64,000 nucleotides of DNA, from assembly GCA_024291935.2 (NCBI GenBank), contig CM044320.1, positions 36,176,001 through 36,240,000 of the forward strand, in the 5' to 3' direction. A program made the position numbers and the translations under genes. This document shows, piece after piece, positions 1 to 11,735 of the stretch. The stretch's first letter is position 1, and the number at the start of each line of letters is the position of its first letter. The stretch is from Okapia johnstoni. Lineage: Eukaryota > Chordata > Mammalia > Artiodactyla > Giraffidae. Below the pieces are notes generated by a model, which saw only the letters and a list, made by a program, of their open reading frames with translations, had not been told where the DNA came from and searched no databases.

Positions 1-482
1 GAGCCTATCTTTGCATGAAATGTTCCTTTGGTATCTCTAATTTTCTTGAAGAGATCTCTAGTCTTTCCCAGTCTGTTGTTTTTCTCTATTTCTTTGCATA
101 GATTGCTGAGGAAGGCTTTCTTATCTCTCCCTGTTATTCTTTGGAACTCTGCATTCAGATGGGAATATCTTTCCTTTTCTCCTTTGCTTTTTGCTTCTCT
201 TCTCTTCCCAGCTATCTGTAAGGCCTCCTCAGACAGCCATTTTGCTTTTTTGCATTTCTTTTCCATGGGGATTGTCTTGATCCCTGTATCCTGTTCAGTG
301 TCACTAACCTCTGTCCATAGTTCATCAGGCACTCTCTATCAGATCTAGTTCCTTAAATCTATTTGTCACTTCTACTGTATACTCATAAGGGATTTGATCT
401 AGGTCATACCTGAATGGACTAGTGGTTTTCCCTACTTTCTTCAATTTAAGCCTGAATTTGGCAAAAAGCATTTCATGATCTC
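1..482 (-). mobile_element. BovB (RTE) LINE fragment, open at the left edge
   Basis: Read on the minus strand this matches the BovB stretch between the endonuclease and reverse transcriptase domains. The reverse complement contains the family's characteristic text for a frame ending in KIRDTK followed by the HAKMG region. Homology stops near 482, giving a 5' truncation; the 3' part lies left of the window. Several stops and frameshifts make it non-coding. The same BovB segment recurs at 7884-8034 (minus) and around 32.5-32.9 kb (plus). Confidence 0.88.
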
Positions 483-604
483 AACAGGCATTTATTGAGA
501 ACCTTTAGGTTCGTGATGGATAAGTAACTATGGAGTAAAGGAAACACCGCAGATAAAACCAGCATGCCTAGAAGGAAGATCATTGCAATGATTTATTTAA
601 GTCT

Positions 605-725
605 CCATACACAGTTGGCCCTCAGCACCTGCGGAAGGTTGGTTCCAGGAGACCATGTGGATTCTGAAACTGGCATATGTTCAAGCCCATATATAAAATG
701 GGTAGAAATATGCTCAGCCCTCTGT
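605..725. mobile_element. TcMar-Tigger-type MITE remnant (probable)
   Basis: The stretch beginning CAGTTGGCCCTCAGCACCTG, with a following GGTTCCAGGA, a 'tcaagcccatatataaaatgg' core and no coding potential, resembles the end of the mammalian Tigger-derived non-autonomous elements. Only one end is recognisable and the exact subfamily cannot be named by eye. Open frames on both strands over 564-868 are incidental. Confidence 0.5.
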
Positions 726-1072
726 ATCTGCCTTCTGCATGCCCTAGTCATAAAGACCACTGTACTGAGACCAGCTTCTTCTGCAAATGCTACAAAGCAC
801 TTAAGCAAATACAAAACGAGAGGTTAATTTTGCACTTAAAATGCAAAAGCTATCATTTTCTAGTGTAATTACACAATAGTAATGCCAACTTCATTTCTAT
901 TTTTCAATTAAATTAAGTGTTAAATAGACCTTTTTTTGGCAATTATATTGCTGCTGTTAATTTGATTTATAGAGTCCACCTAAAATTTGAAACCATGCAC
1001 ATTCTGTTGATTTCTGTTGTGTCAGTGAGTAGAGTTAAGAGGAGTTATGAGCTTCCTGAGGAATAAAAGCAG

Positions 1073-1150
1073 GTATACTTGCCTGGAGAATCCTCATGGA
1101 CAGAGGAGTCTGTGGGGTTGCACAGAGTCAGACATGACTGAAGTGACTTA
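1073..1150 (+). mobile_element. Bov-tA SINE 3' fragment
   Basis: Contains the SINE body 'cctggagaatcctcatgga', the 'cagaggag' and 'tgcacagagtcagacatgac' motifs and a short GCGCAC tail. The tRNA-like head is missing, so this is a 5'-truncated copy. Confidence 0.85.
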
Positions 1151-1530
1151 GCACGCGCACAACTTGTGGCTTTCAGATGTTGTGCTCAACACTTTTTGTC
1201 ATCTGAAATAGTTAACAATAAAAAAGAAATCCTGCAGCAGTTCTGGCATTCTCGTCATGTACAAAATTCTGCCATACATTTACCTTCCAGCTTCTTTTCA
1301 TCTTCCAAAGATTGAGGTGCATAAGAAATGGATGAAGTCAATTACATTTTGTGCCCTTTAGGGAAAAAGAAATGATCACTTTCTTGGCTGTGTTCTGTAG
1401 TTATTGAGAAAAGTAAACAGAGAATTAAAAATTCAGAAATCAGCAAGTACTGACTAAACACTTGGAGTGTGTGCCAGGCCCAGCCCAATACTAAATACTG
1501 GAGTAAAAGCTGGAATGAAGGAGAGAAGGT

Positions 1531-1532
<2 letters not shown>

Positions 1533-1605
<73 letters not shown>

Positions 1606-1620
1606 ATACACACACACACT
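1533..1620. repeat. Compound (TA)n/(CA)n microsatellite
   Basis: About 42 bp of TA dinucleotides (1533-1574) are followed by CACATA, a second TA run and a short CA run. A 17-bp sequence, GGAATGAAGGAGAGAAG, stands directly on both sides (1512-1528 and 1623-1639). The Tyr-Ile-rich open frames over this tract are translations of the microsatellite and not proteins. Confidence 0.95.
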
Positions 1621-1651
1621 AAGGAATGAAGGAGAGAAGATTATATATATA

Positions 1652-1860
1652 CTAAGTTGCTTCAGTCGTGCCCAACTCTGCGACCCTACAGGCTATAGCC
1701 CACTAGGCTCCTCTGTCCATGGGATTCTCCAGGCAAGAATACTGGAGTAAGATGCCATGCCCTCCTCCAGCAGATCGTCCCAGGGATCAAATCTGCATCT
1801 CCTGTGACTCCTACATTGCAGGCAGATACTTTACCACTGAGTCACCAGGGAAGCCTATGT
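1652..1860 (-). mobile_element. Bov-tA SINE, full length
   Basis: Minus-strand copy running from the 3' end ('aagttgcttcagtcgtgccc') through the shared BovB-tail body to the tRNA-Glu-derived head, whose complement ends 'tcaccagggaagcc'. It sits between a microsatellite and a BovB 3' end. Confidence 0.92.
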
Positions 1861-1865
1861 ATAGT

Positions 1866-2240
1866 TGGAGGAGACTCTTGAGAGTCCCTTGGACTGCAAG
1901 GAGATCCAACCTGTCAATCCTAAAGGAAATCATTATGAAATCATCCTAATCATCCTGAATATTCATTGGAAGGACTGATGCTGAAGCTGAAACTCCAATA
2001 CTTTGGCCACCTGATGCGAAGAACTGACTCATTTGAAAAATACCTGGATGCTGGGAAAGATTGAGGGAGGGAGGAGAAGTGGATGACAGAGGATGAGATG
2101 GTTGGATGGCATCACCAACTCAACAGACATGAGTTTGAGTAAGCTCCAGGAGTTGGTGATGGACAGGGAAGCCTGGCATGTTGCAGTCCATGGGGTCACA
2201 AAGAGTCAAACATAACTGAGTGACTGAACTGAACTGACTG

Positions 2241-2243
<3 letters not shown>
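1866..2243 (+). mobile_element. BovB LINE, 3' end only
   Basis: 5'-truncated copy covering the end of ORF2 (encoded text around [14 protein letters not shown], then [10 protein letters not shown]) and the 3' terminus with its repeated TGAACTGAAC-type tail. A small internal duplication gives 'aaatcat.atgaaatcatcctaatcatcctgaa'. The tail runs directly into a (TA)n tract. Confidence 0.92.

Positions 2244-2283
<40 letters not shown>
2244..2283. repeat. (TA)20 microsatellite at a BovB tail
   Basis: Pure TA dinucleotide tract directly 3' of the BovB terminal repeats, probably expanded from the element's tail. Confidence 0.95.
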
Positions 2284-2285
<2 letters not shown>

Positions 2286-2628
2286 AAATATATGTATGAT
2301 CTTCAAGGTGCTTTACCATTTTATTTCCAGAATCAGTACCATTTTCCAATCCCTGCATATCCAACATGATGTCGTTATATAACATTGCATGCCTGACTTT
2401 AGAGCTAAAAACATGCAGAACTTTGGAAATCATTTAAATTATTAATATTAGTTATTGTGAAGATTTTGGCATTGTTCCTAGTTTCCTAGTAGTGTGTTTA
2501 TAATTTCACCAGCTTTGTTTTCCGTACTTTTCTCTCTGGATCTTTTCCTTGTTTTATATCTAAAGTACAAATTTCACAATGTATTTATCAGATTAAGAAG
2601 CTTTCCATCTTTAAAGATTTAAAATCTT

Positions 2629-2829
2629 AGTTGCTCAGTCACGTCAGACTCTTTGCCACCCCATGGACTGTAGCCCACCAGTCTCCTCTGTTCCTGGAAT
2701 TCTCCAGACAAGAACACTGGAGTGAGTAGCCATTTCCTTCTCTAGGGGATCTTCCCAACCCAGGGATCAAACCTGTGTTTCCTGCATTAGCAGGAAGATT
2801 CTTTACTGCTGAGTCACCAGGGAAACCCA
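2629..2829 (-). mobile_element. Bov-tA SINE
   Basis: Complete minus-strand copy from 'agttgctcagtcacgtcaga' to 'gagtcaccagggaaaccc'. It has several substitutions from the usual sequence. Confidence 0.92.
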
Positions 2830-2856
2830 TCTGAAATCAGTGATTACCTCTTATTA

Positions 2857-2940
2857 CCATTCCCTGGTGGCTCAGATGGTAAAGAATCTGCCTGCAATGC
2901 CAGAGACACAGATTTGAATCCTGGGTGAGGATGCATCCTT
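2857..2940 (+). mobile_element. Bov-tA SINE, 5' head only
   Basis: The tRNA-Glu-like head ('ccctggtggctcagatggta', 'ctgcctgcaatgcc') is present, but the element stops after 'gaatcctgggtgaggatg'. 3'-truncated SINEs are unusual for target-primed insertion and suggest later deletion. Confidence 0.8.
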
Positions 2941-4748
2941 CTCTGCCACCTACAGTGTGCAGGGGCACAGGGCAGAATCAGCGCTGGCCAAGGTCACTTC
3001 TGTATTCTTATTTAATAACATTCTTCCTTAATAAATAATCTCTATATCTGGTGATGCTTGTTCATTTTTACCCATTTGAAAAGAGAGCAAATTAGGCAAA
3101 AGTATGTTTTATCCAACATACTCCCTTATGACTTGATTTTTTTTTTGTTTAGTAACCAAAGATTTCAGAATCCAGCACTTAATGTTCACTGGAAGAGTGT
3201 CATGGGGTTACTTTCCCTTGAGATCATATTTATAATCTTATGAAAACAAGCAGTAGGAAAACAGATCCATTGTAAGGAATTGTATTTTACAGCATTTTCC
3301 CATATTCAGTTATTAAGGTATACAAGGTTATTTGGAGCCTCACTGAAAGCAGAATCTATTATTCTAATTTACTGCTTCTCTTAAAGGCAGAATAAAATTA
3401 ATGGTATCACCTAATAGCTATCACAAAATGACAGCTCAATAAAAGACCTGGGGAGTCATATGCCTGGTTATCATTTTATACAAACAATCTTGTTCTTATA
3501 TTTAAACCCTGCAGCCTATTTTGAACCCAGACATTTATGAAAATTAGATTTCAAGTTGAATATAAACATGAGATGTTGAGAATACAATCAAAGGGCAGAA
3601 AGCCATGTCTAGATTCACAAATGCTATTGAATCATTGTGAGGAACAGTTTTGCAGCAATGCGAGACCTCCATACATGTTAAACTGATCTATTGAGGAACT
3701 GTTCTTGTTCTGCATTTATTAGTTTTTGCAGTTACCAGTTTCAGTCACCTGTGGTGGTAGAGGTGACCACTGAGTCAAGAGCAAACACATCTATTATTGC
3801 TACAAATGAGAACATCAACAAGTATGAACTCGCAATTACACCTGAAAATGTTTTAAAAAAATTTTTCCAAATAGAGTATTTATGGCCATATAAATATAAC
3901 TTATAAATTTGATTATACCTTTTCAATTGTAGAAAGTTTTGTATGTTAAAAACGTAAGTGACAATAAAAAAAAATGGCAAGGGTGGAGAAGGAGGGTCCC
4001 CAAGATCAAACACTGAACAGATGTAAAGGGCTCACGTCATAGCTATTTTTCAGCACAATAGTTTACAAGTACACTTGATATACCATTCTAGAAAAATCCA
4101 GGTATGATTTACTCTTCCTATATAACCCCTCACAGTATCTCAGGGGGTGGAACCTTGGAGATAAGCTATTTCTTTCTCACATCTGAAGCTGACTTTCCCT
4201 TTCTTGTGCTCCTGTGCAGGCAACACCTACACTTTTATTAGTAGTTCAGGGTGTGTATGTCTTTATTTATGTTTGAAAGTGTAGGAGAGGTTACGTGATC
4301 CTAATTAAGAAGAACCCAGTTTCAAGCAATGCAAGCTATCCCTTCTGTATTCTCAAATAAGCTAATCGCTACCTTACATATAAAAATGAAAACCATGCTG
4401 GTCATACATACAATGGCTAATTCATTTGTTTTTGTCCATTTTCTAATGATCTTTTAATATTTCTCACTTTCAAAAGAAAATAATCTGATCCATTTTATTT
4501 CTAATGTTGACAACTCCATATTTCTCATACATATCTACATTTCCATCAATTTCTGAAGAAAATGTTGAAGCTCCAGAATTTCATATTTCTTAAAATGCCA
4601 CAGGTCATTAACACTGAATAGACTTTCTTAAAGTTGATCATTTCTAAAACATAAACAGCAGTGATAGAGGCAGAAACATACAATAAGGCATTTGGCCTTC
4701 TGTTTACTACAGATTTATATTTCAGGAAATGGGAGGATAAGAAGCCAG
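2941..4748. other. No feature recognised
   Basis: About 1.8 kb of AT-rich, apparently single-copy sequence. The open frames here (up to 90 codons) show no recognisable domain. No tRNA, CpG-rich segment or strong repeat is visible. Confidence 0.6.
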
Positions 4749-4761
4749 TTTTCCTCAAATT

Positions 4762-4965
4762 GGAGCCTTCCCTGTTGGCCCAAATGGTAAAGAATCTGCC
4801 TTCAATACGGGTTTGATCCCTGGGTTGGGAAGATCCCTTGGAGGAGGGAATGGCTATCCACTCCAGTATTCTTGTCTGGAGAATCCCATGGACAGAGGAG
4901 CCTGGTGGGCTATAGTCCATGGGGTCGCAAAGAGTCGGACACGACTGAACAACTCACACTTGCAC
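4762..4965 (+). mobile_element. Bov-tA SINE with target-site duplication
   Basis: Plus-strand copy from the tRNA-like head to 'cacgactgaacaactcacac'. It is flanked by TTTTCCTCAAATT (4749-4761) and TTTTCCCTCAAATT (4966-4979), which differ by one base, so the insertion is clean and fairly young. Confidence 0.95.
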
Positions 4966-5224
4966 TTTTCCCTCAAATTAGGTTCCAGGAAGCAGAGGCT
5001 CACAGACTGATGGAATCGCCAGCCCGGAATCATTCCTGCGCCTTGAGATAATGATATTTTCAGACTGTGAGAGCTGTCCTCTCTCCCATCCTTACTCCAT
5101 CCTCCTCAGAGGTAGTTTGAACATTGACTTTAGAGCACTAGTCTGGTGCACCAGACCAGATCCATTCTGGACAGGGTGAACCTAATTTTCTGTGTATACA
5201 CTGAGATGCAGTGAAAGAGAATAT

Positions 5225-5408
5225 AATTTGAAGTCATTTCCTACCACATGCCAATTGCATGATTTTATCTAAGTAACATAACTTCTCTGAGCTTCAGTAA
5301 AAAAAATGATGCTTAAGTTAACAATAGAGGTAAGAACTCATGCAGTTTTGAGATAACAGCTAACAAAGTGCTTGTTTGATGGTAGGTCTTCAATAAATTC
5401 TGGTGCCC
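5225..5408 (+). mobile_element. MIR SINE remnant (probable)
   Basis: Contains the MIR-like series 'taacataacttctctgagct', 'gataacagctaacaaagtgc' and 'ggtcttcaataaattctgg'. It is heavily diverged and the 5' end is uncertain. Confidence 0.5.
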
Positions 5409-5409
5409 T

Positions 5410-6709
5410 TATTAAGTTGTCAGATATATCAGTCTGCAATAAACTGTCTGCCACATCCTAAAGATAATGATTTGATCCAGTTCTTTATACTTGGCATGCA
5501 TGACAAATTGCTCCTCCAGAACTGTGAAAAGGAGAAAATGCTCCTGCTTTGTCTCATTTCAAACTGAGTTTATGAACAGAAACAGTAATTCATCTGGGGC
5601 CACCCATCTAGAGGCAAAGTACCAGTTTGTTTCCTGTAGCATTCTTGATTGCAAGCAACAGAAACCAACTCTGGCTAATGTAGTAGAAAAGGAATTTACT
5701 AGAAGGACTTGAGATTGTTCACAGAAGTAAAAGGAAGGTGGAAAACAAGGCCTGCAAAATGTCTGTAAGTATGAGAGCTGGGCAGCAAGAGCCAGCACTG
5801 AGACTGCAGCGTAGGATGCCCTGGAGGCACCACCTCCCCTCCTGTCACTGAACCTCATTGCCTGGGGCCCTTGATGCTGCCCAGCACTCCATATTGCTTT
5901 TTCTATATTCTGCTGCTTGATCCATGATGCTCTTGCCATGAATAATTTCTAATGAGTCTTGAATTTTTCATGCATTCCCTTGAAATTGGGATTTCCTGGT
6001 TGTCAAAATGGCAGATGTCAACTACATTCCCTCAGTGGCTCTCACAGAAACAGTTAGCCAAATTTTGATATACCAGTTTAGACTTCTTAGATAAGCTGGA
6101 ACAACTGCTTCTATTCCCAAGCATGATCCCAATTCAGACAAGCTGGACTTGAGAAGAATCCCCTTTATACCTGATTACTGTGGTTCTCAAGTTTGGTTAG
6201 GTCATCAACTTTGTAAATGTGCTGCTAGTTAATTCTGGTTTTCCTATTTGCTATCAAAAAAGCCTAACCCCCCAAAATTGTCTATCTCCCCCATCTTCTG
6301 TCCATTAGTTCTATCATTCAGTCCTCCCAGTAAATGAATCTAAAACATTTTTCAACAAATCCACTCCACCATCATTCACCCTAAGCTTTAAAATGTCTTC
6401 TCTCCTATAAGTGTCTTCCTGTCAACTTGGAGTTCCTTATTGGCTCATTCCTAAGTTAATAAAGTAACCCCCAGCAAGGCATGGTTCAATGCTGGATGTG
6501 AAATCATCCTGAAATACCCTTCCTTTTGCTCTCTGCTTTCAAGTATATCTGTCCTTCAATGACTGCATTAAGCCTGGCTTGCTTCCTAATCTTCCACCAA
6601 ACATCCAACCCATAAAAATTTCTCTCAGCTTTTGATTCCTATAGTACATAAGATATCACTCATTTTTTACTTAATATTTAAAATTCTATACTTAGAGTTT
6701 ATACTTAAA
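5410..6709. other. Mostly unassigned sequence with ancient repeat traces
   Basis: The section around 5630-5720 ('gattgcaagcaacagaaacc') resembles an old interspersed repeat I cannot name. The stretch 6270-6640 has an L2-like CT-rich flavour without a decisive match. The minus frame 5559-5939 has no recognisable domain. Confidence 0.4.
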
Positions 6710-6786
6710 CTCTTTCTTTTTTAAAAGATCTTTTTCTTCTTCCTTCTTTTTCCTCTTCTTCTTTATTTAAGTCCTCCTCCTTTTTG
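6710..6786. repeat. Polypyrimidine low-complexity tract
   Basis: Nearly uninterrupted C/T sequence on the plus strand (TTCTTCTTCC-type), broken by one AAAAGA and one AAG interruption. No repeat unit is maintained. Confidence 0.85.
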
Positions 6787-7507
6787 ATAAACAAAGTATA
6801 TGATGCAAGAAGGTTTCCTGTGTAGCCACTTGGTTTATGTTTTACATGTGTCTTTTCTTGGATTTCCAGCTACTGCATTAGCATAGAGATTAGGTTTCCT
6901 TTTCTTTCTCATATCCTCTATGGTATACTGTAGAGTACATATGGTACATATGGTACAGAGTGGGTGCTCAATAATATGCTGAAAATATTTCACAATGAGA
7001 CAATTTTGTGAGATACAACTGAGACAACAGAAAAGAAAACCTCTAATGTAAAAGACACAGACCAAGATAAGCAAATGAAAGGATCATCAGGGAGAAAAAG
7101 ATAGCTTTGAAATTTTATTCATGTCCTCAGACAGACAGGAATAGATATTGCATCCATGACACAAGAGGAGATGATATAAAGGGATTATCAAAGAACCAAA
7201 ATAACTTTAGTCTTTAAAAACTACACTAGCAAAAATTAAAAATTGAATGTAATACTGGGAGGTAAATTTGGGGAAAATCTTCCAGAAATGACAGAAACAA
7301 TGTGAGGATGAAGACATGGAATATACATATGAAAACCAAAATATATTGGTAAAGGTAAGTGTATAGTCAAATTCAGAATATTTTAATACTGTAATATTGT
7401 GGTCTGTTAGTCACTCTGGTATGGAGGTTAAATGACTGAAGTATTACAAATAGCAATAATCCAAACAAATTGTTAGTAGATACACCATATAAAATGATGT
7501 GAACTGA
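6787..7507. other. No feature recognised
   Basis: AT-rich sequence upstream of the L1 remnant. I see no convincing repeat or coding signal. Part of it may be very old L1, but the match is too weak to call. Confidence 0.5.
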
Positions 7508-7885
7508 GCAATGAGGCAAGAAAAAGAAATAAAAGATATTCAAATCAACAAGGATATTAAAATTGTTTCTGTTCATAGATGGCATAATATTATATATAAA
7601 ACCCCTAAAGACTCCACTAAAAAACTCATAAAATGAACAAATTCAGTAAAGTTGCAGTGTACAAAGTTAACATACAAAACTGGTTCCATTTCTATACACT
7701 AATAATGAACTATCTGAAAAAAATAAAGAAAATAACCTATGTACAATAGCATCAAAGTGATAAAATACTTTGGAATAAATTTGACCAAGGAGATGAGATT
7801 CATGATGAAAACTATGATATTGATGAAAGAATGAAGAAGACACAAATAAATGGAGAGATATCCCATGTTCATACTATCTAAACCC
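7508..7885 (+). mobile_element. L1 LINE ORF2 fragment, left part (interrupted)
   Basis: Encodes a degraded form of the L1 reverse transcriptase region: text like ILYIKPLKTP followed by FSKVAVYKVN and YTNNELSEKN is readable across frames. It continues at 9702 after the BovB insertion, with loss of about 35 bp of expected L1 sequence just before the insertion point. Stops and frameshifts make it dead. Confidence 0.85.
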
Positions 7886-9703
7886 TTGGTATCTCTAATT
7901 TTCTTGATCTCTAGTCTTTCTCATTCTGTTATTTTCCTCTATTTCTTTGTATTGATTATTGAAGAAGACTTTCTTATCTATCCTTGCTATTCTTTGGAAC
8001 TCTGCATTCACATGCTTATATCTTTCCTTTTCTCCATTTCATGCAGAGATGGGCACAATTGAAGGACAGAAATGGTATGCACCTAACAGAAGCAGAAGAT
8101 ATTAAGAAGAGGTGGCAAGAATACACAAGAACTATACAAAAAAGATCTTCATGACCCAGATAACCACAATGGTGTGATCACTGAAATAGAGCCAGACAGC
8201 ATGGAATGCGAAGTCAAGTGGGCCTTAGGAAGCATCACTATGAACAAAGCTAGTGGAGGTGATGGAATTCCAGTTGAGTCATTTAAAATCCTGAAAGATG
8301 ATGCTGTTAAAGTACTGCACTCAATATGCCAGCAAATTTGGAATACTCAGCAGTGGCCACAGGACTGGAAAAGGTCAGTTTTTATTCCAATCCCAAAGAA
8401 AGGCAATGCCAAAAAAATGTTCAAACTATTGCACAATTGCACTCATCTCACATGCTAGCAGAGTAATGCTCAAAATTCTCCAAGCCAGGCTTCAACAGTA
8501 TATGAACCTGGATTTAGAAACTTCCAGATGTTCAAACTGGATTTAGAAAAGGCAGAGGAACCAAAGCTCAAATTACCAGAATCCTTTGAATCATCAAGAA
8601 AGCAAGAGAGTTCCAGAAAAACATCTACTTCTGCTTTATTGACTATGCCAAAGCCTTTGATTGTGTGGATCACAACAAATTGTGGAAAATTCTTAAAAAG
8701 ATGGGAACACCAGACCACCTGACCTGCCTCCTGAGAAATCTGTATGCAGGTCAAGAAACAACAGTTAGAACTGGACATGGAACAATGGACTGGTTCCAAA
8801 TCGGGAAAGGAATACATCAAGACTGTACAGTGTCACCCAGCTTGTTTAACTTAACAGAGTACATTATGTGAAATGCTGGGTTGGATGAAGCACAAGCTGG
8901 AACCAAGACTTCCGGGAGAAATATCCATAACCTCAGATACGCAGAAGACACCATCCTTATGGCAGAAAGTGAAGAACTAAAGAGCCTCTTACTGAAAGAG
9001 GAGAGTGAAAAAGTTGGCTTAAAACTCAACATTCAGAAAATTAAGATCATGACATCTGGTTCCATCACTTCATGGCAAATAGATGGGGAAACAGTGGAAA
9101 CAGTGAGAGACTTTTTTGAGGCTCCAAAATCACTGCAGATGTTGACTGCAGCCATAAAACTAAAGACACTTGCTCCTTGAAAGAAAAGCTATCACCAAAC
9201 TATACAGCATATTAAAAAGCAGAGACATTGCCAGCAAAGGTCTGTGTAGTCAAAGCTATGGTTTTTCCAGTAGTCATGTATGGATATGAGAGTTGGACTA
9301 TATAAAGAAAGCTTAGCATCAAAGAATTGATGCTTTTGAACTGTGATGTTGGAGAAGACTCTTGAGAGTCCCTTGGACTGCAAGGAGATCCAACCAGTCC
9401 ATCCTAAAGGAAATTAGTCCTGAATATTCACTGGAAGTACCTATGCTGGAGCTGAAACTCCAATACTTTGGCCACCTGATGTGAAGAACTGACTCATTAG
9501 GAAAAACCCTGATGCTCAGCAACACTGGAAGCTGGAGGAGAAGGGGACAATAGAGGGTTAGATGGTTGGATGGCATCACCGATTCTATGGACATGAGTTT
9601 TAGCAGGCTCTCGGAGTTGGTGATGGACAGGGAAGCCTGGTGTGCTGCAGCCCATGGGGTCTCAAAGAGTAGGACATAACTGAGTGACTGAACTGAACTG
9701 AAC
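7884..9703 (+). mobile_element. BovB LINE with 5' inversion, inserted in L1
   Basis: The element has two parts. Positions 7884-8034 are BovB in minus orientation; from about 8035 BovB runs in plus orientation through the reverse transcriptase and C-terminal region to the 3' TGAACTGAAC tail. The two parts are adjacent in the family sequence, so this is a single insertion with an inverted 5' segment (twin priming). Near-identical flanks ACTATCTAAACCC (7873-7885) and ACTACCTAAAGCC (9702-9714) are the target duplication. Readable RT pieces include 8174-8458 (SGGDGIPVE, WPQDWKRSVF) and 8881-9180, where the catalytic YADD reads YAED. Frameshifts make it non-functional. Confidence 0.93.
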
Positions 9704-11472
9704 TACCTAAAGCCATCTATAGATTCAATTCTATCCCTATTGAAATGTCAATGGCATTTTCCACAGAAATAGAAAAAAAAATCCAAAATTTGTATGGATA
9801 TGCAAAAGATTCTGAATAATGGAAGCAATCTTAAGAAAAAAGAACAAAACTGCAAATATCCTACTTCCTGATTTTGAACTATACCATAAAGCTATAGTAA
9901 TCCAATCACCATAGTAGTGGCATTGAATACATGGACTAATGGAACAGAATGAGAATCCAGATTATAGATCCATATATTTGTGGTCAACTAATATGGGACA
10001 GGGGAGGCAAGAATACTTGGGGAAATAATAATTTCTTCAATCGATGATATTGGAAAAACTGAATATATACATGCAAAAGAATGAAACTGGACCCCTATCT
10101 TACACCACTCACAAAAATTACTTTGATATAGATTAAAGACTGAAATATAAGACCTGAATTGTAAAACTATGTTAGAAGAAACTTAGTGGTAAATCTCCTT
10201 AACATTTATCTTGGCGATGACTTTCTGGATATGACACAACCAACAAAAGCAAAAGTCAACAAATGAGACTACATCAAACTAAAAACATCTACACAAGAAT
10301 AACAAAACCCCTAAAGAGAAACAAACTAAAAAGCATCTAACAACATGAAAAGGCAAAAGGGAGAAAATATTTGCAAAGCATATAACTGGTAAAGGGTTAA
10401 TATGCAAAATATATAGGGAATTCATACAACTCAATAGAAAAAAGTATGGTTAAGAACTGGGCAACAGATATGAACAGGAATTTTCCCAAAGACCACCAAG
10501 TACGTGAAATGGTGCTCAATATCACTAATTATCGATATCAAGGAAATATAAATCAAAACCAAACCGTGCTGTCACCCACATCTGTTAAAATGGTTGTTAT
10601 AAGAAAACGCAACTTTGTAACATTGACAATTTTATAAAATGGCTGTTGTAGAAAAGACAACAGTGTTGGTGAGGATGTGGAAAAGGAAACACTTGTGCAC
10701 TGTTGGTGGGAATTTAAGGTGATACAGCCACTAGGGAAAACAGTAAAGATTCCTTGGAAAATTAGAAATAGATACATAAAATATGATCTAGCAATCCCAT
10801 CTACATCCAGTGGAAATGAAATCAGTATCTGGAAGAGACATCTATATACCCACACTCATTGCAGTGATATTTACAGTAGTCTAGACATGGAAACGATCTA
10901 AGTGTTCACCCATGGATAAATGGATAAAGGAAATGTGTAATATACCTATGGAATGAAGTATTATTTAGCCATAAAAAGAAGAAAATCCTACCATTTGCAG
11001 CAGCATGGGTAAACCTTGAGGGAATAGGCTAAGTGAAATAAATGAGACAGAAAAAGACCAATACTGTGTGATCTCATTTACATGTGCAATCTGAAAAACA
11101 CTAAACTTGTGAAAACAGAGTAGGCTGGTGGTTGTAGAGGTCATGGGGTGAGGCAAATGAGGTGTCATTGGTGAAAGGGTACAAAAACTTCAATTTATGA
11201 GATGAATAAGTTCTGAGGATCTAGTGTACAGCATGGTGACTATAGTTAACAATACTGTGTTACGTACTTGAAAGTTGGCAAGAGAGTAGAACTTCAATGT
11301 TCTCATTACAACTATAACAACAAAATGCTGATGATGTGAGGTGAAGGATGTGTTACAAACTACCCTTATTCTGGTAATCATTTGTAATATATACATGTAT
11401 CAAACTATCCTGTTGTACTTAAAGTTACACAATGTTGTAGTCAATAATATTTTAATAAAGCTGGAAAACAGC
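9702..11472 (+). mobile_element. L1 LINE ORF2 C-terminus and 3' UTR (right part)
   Basis: Continues the L1 interrupted at 7885. It carries degraded ORF2 text for the C-terminal domain and then the 3' UTR, ending near an AATAAA at about 11452. The divergence, including many stops, and the 3' UTR type suggest an older mammalian L1 (L1MA-like), not the ruminant-specific L1-BT. Confidence 0.88.
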
Positions 11473-11537
11473 ACCTCATTTCCCCCATCCCATGACTCCC
11501 ACAACCACCAACCTACTCTCTGTTTTTACAAGTTCAT
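11473..11537 (-). mobile_element. Inverted L1 3' UTR fragment
   Basis: This 65-bp stretch is the reverse complement, with a few differences, of 11107-11168 in the adjacent L1 3' UTR (shared: CACCTCATTT, CCCATGAC, ACAACCACC, CCTACTCT, ACAAGTT). It joins the L1 terminus on its left and BovB on its right. Confidence 0.8.
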
Positions 11538-11735
11538 TGACTATGCTAAAGCCTTTGATTGAGTGGATCACAACAAACTGTGGAAAGTTCTTAAAGAGAT
11601 GGGAATACCAGATCACCTGACCTGCCTTCTGAGAAATCTGTATGCAGGTCAAGAAGCTACAGTTAGAACTGGACATGGAACAACAGATTGCTTAAAAATT
11701 GGGAAAGGAGTACGTCAAGGCTATATATTGTCTCA
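11537..11735 (+). mobile_element. BovB LINE internal fragment
   Basis: Only the central reverse transcriptase section is present (encoded text like VDHNKLWKVLKEMGIPDHLTCLLRNLYAGQEATVRTGHG). Both the 5' and the 3' ends of BovB are missing, so it did not arrive as a simple 5'-truncated insertion. There is an in-frame stop in place of a Cys/Trp codon (ttgattgagtgg). Confidence 0.9.

Noticed and set aside
1342..1750. Open frames rich in Tyr-Ile on both strands
   Set aside because: They are translations of the (TA)n/(CA)n tract.
11190..11396. Protein similarity between minus frame 11190-11396 and plus frame 49203-49445 (both contain a NTVLLT..VTMLY stretch)
   Set aside because: Both are antisense translations of the same old L1 3' UTR, so the similarity is repeat homology and not a conserved gene.
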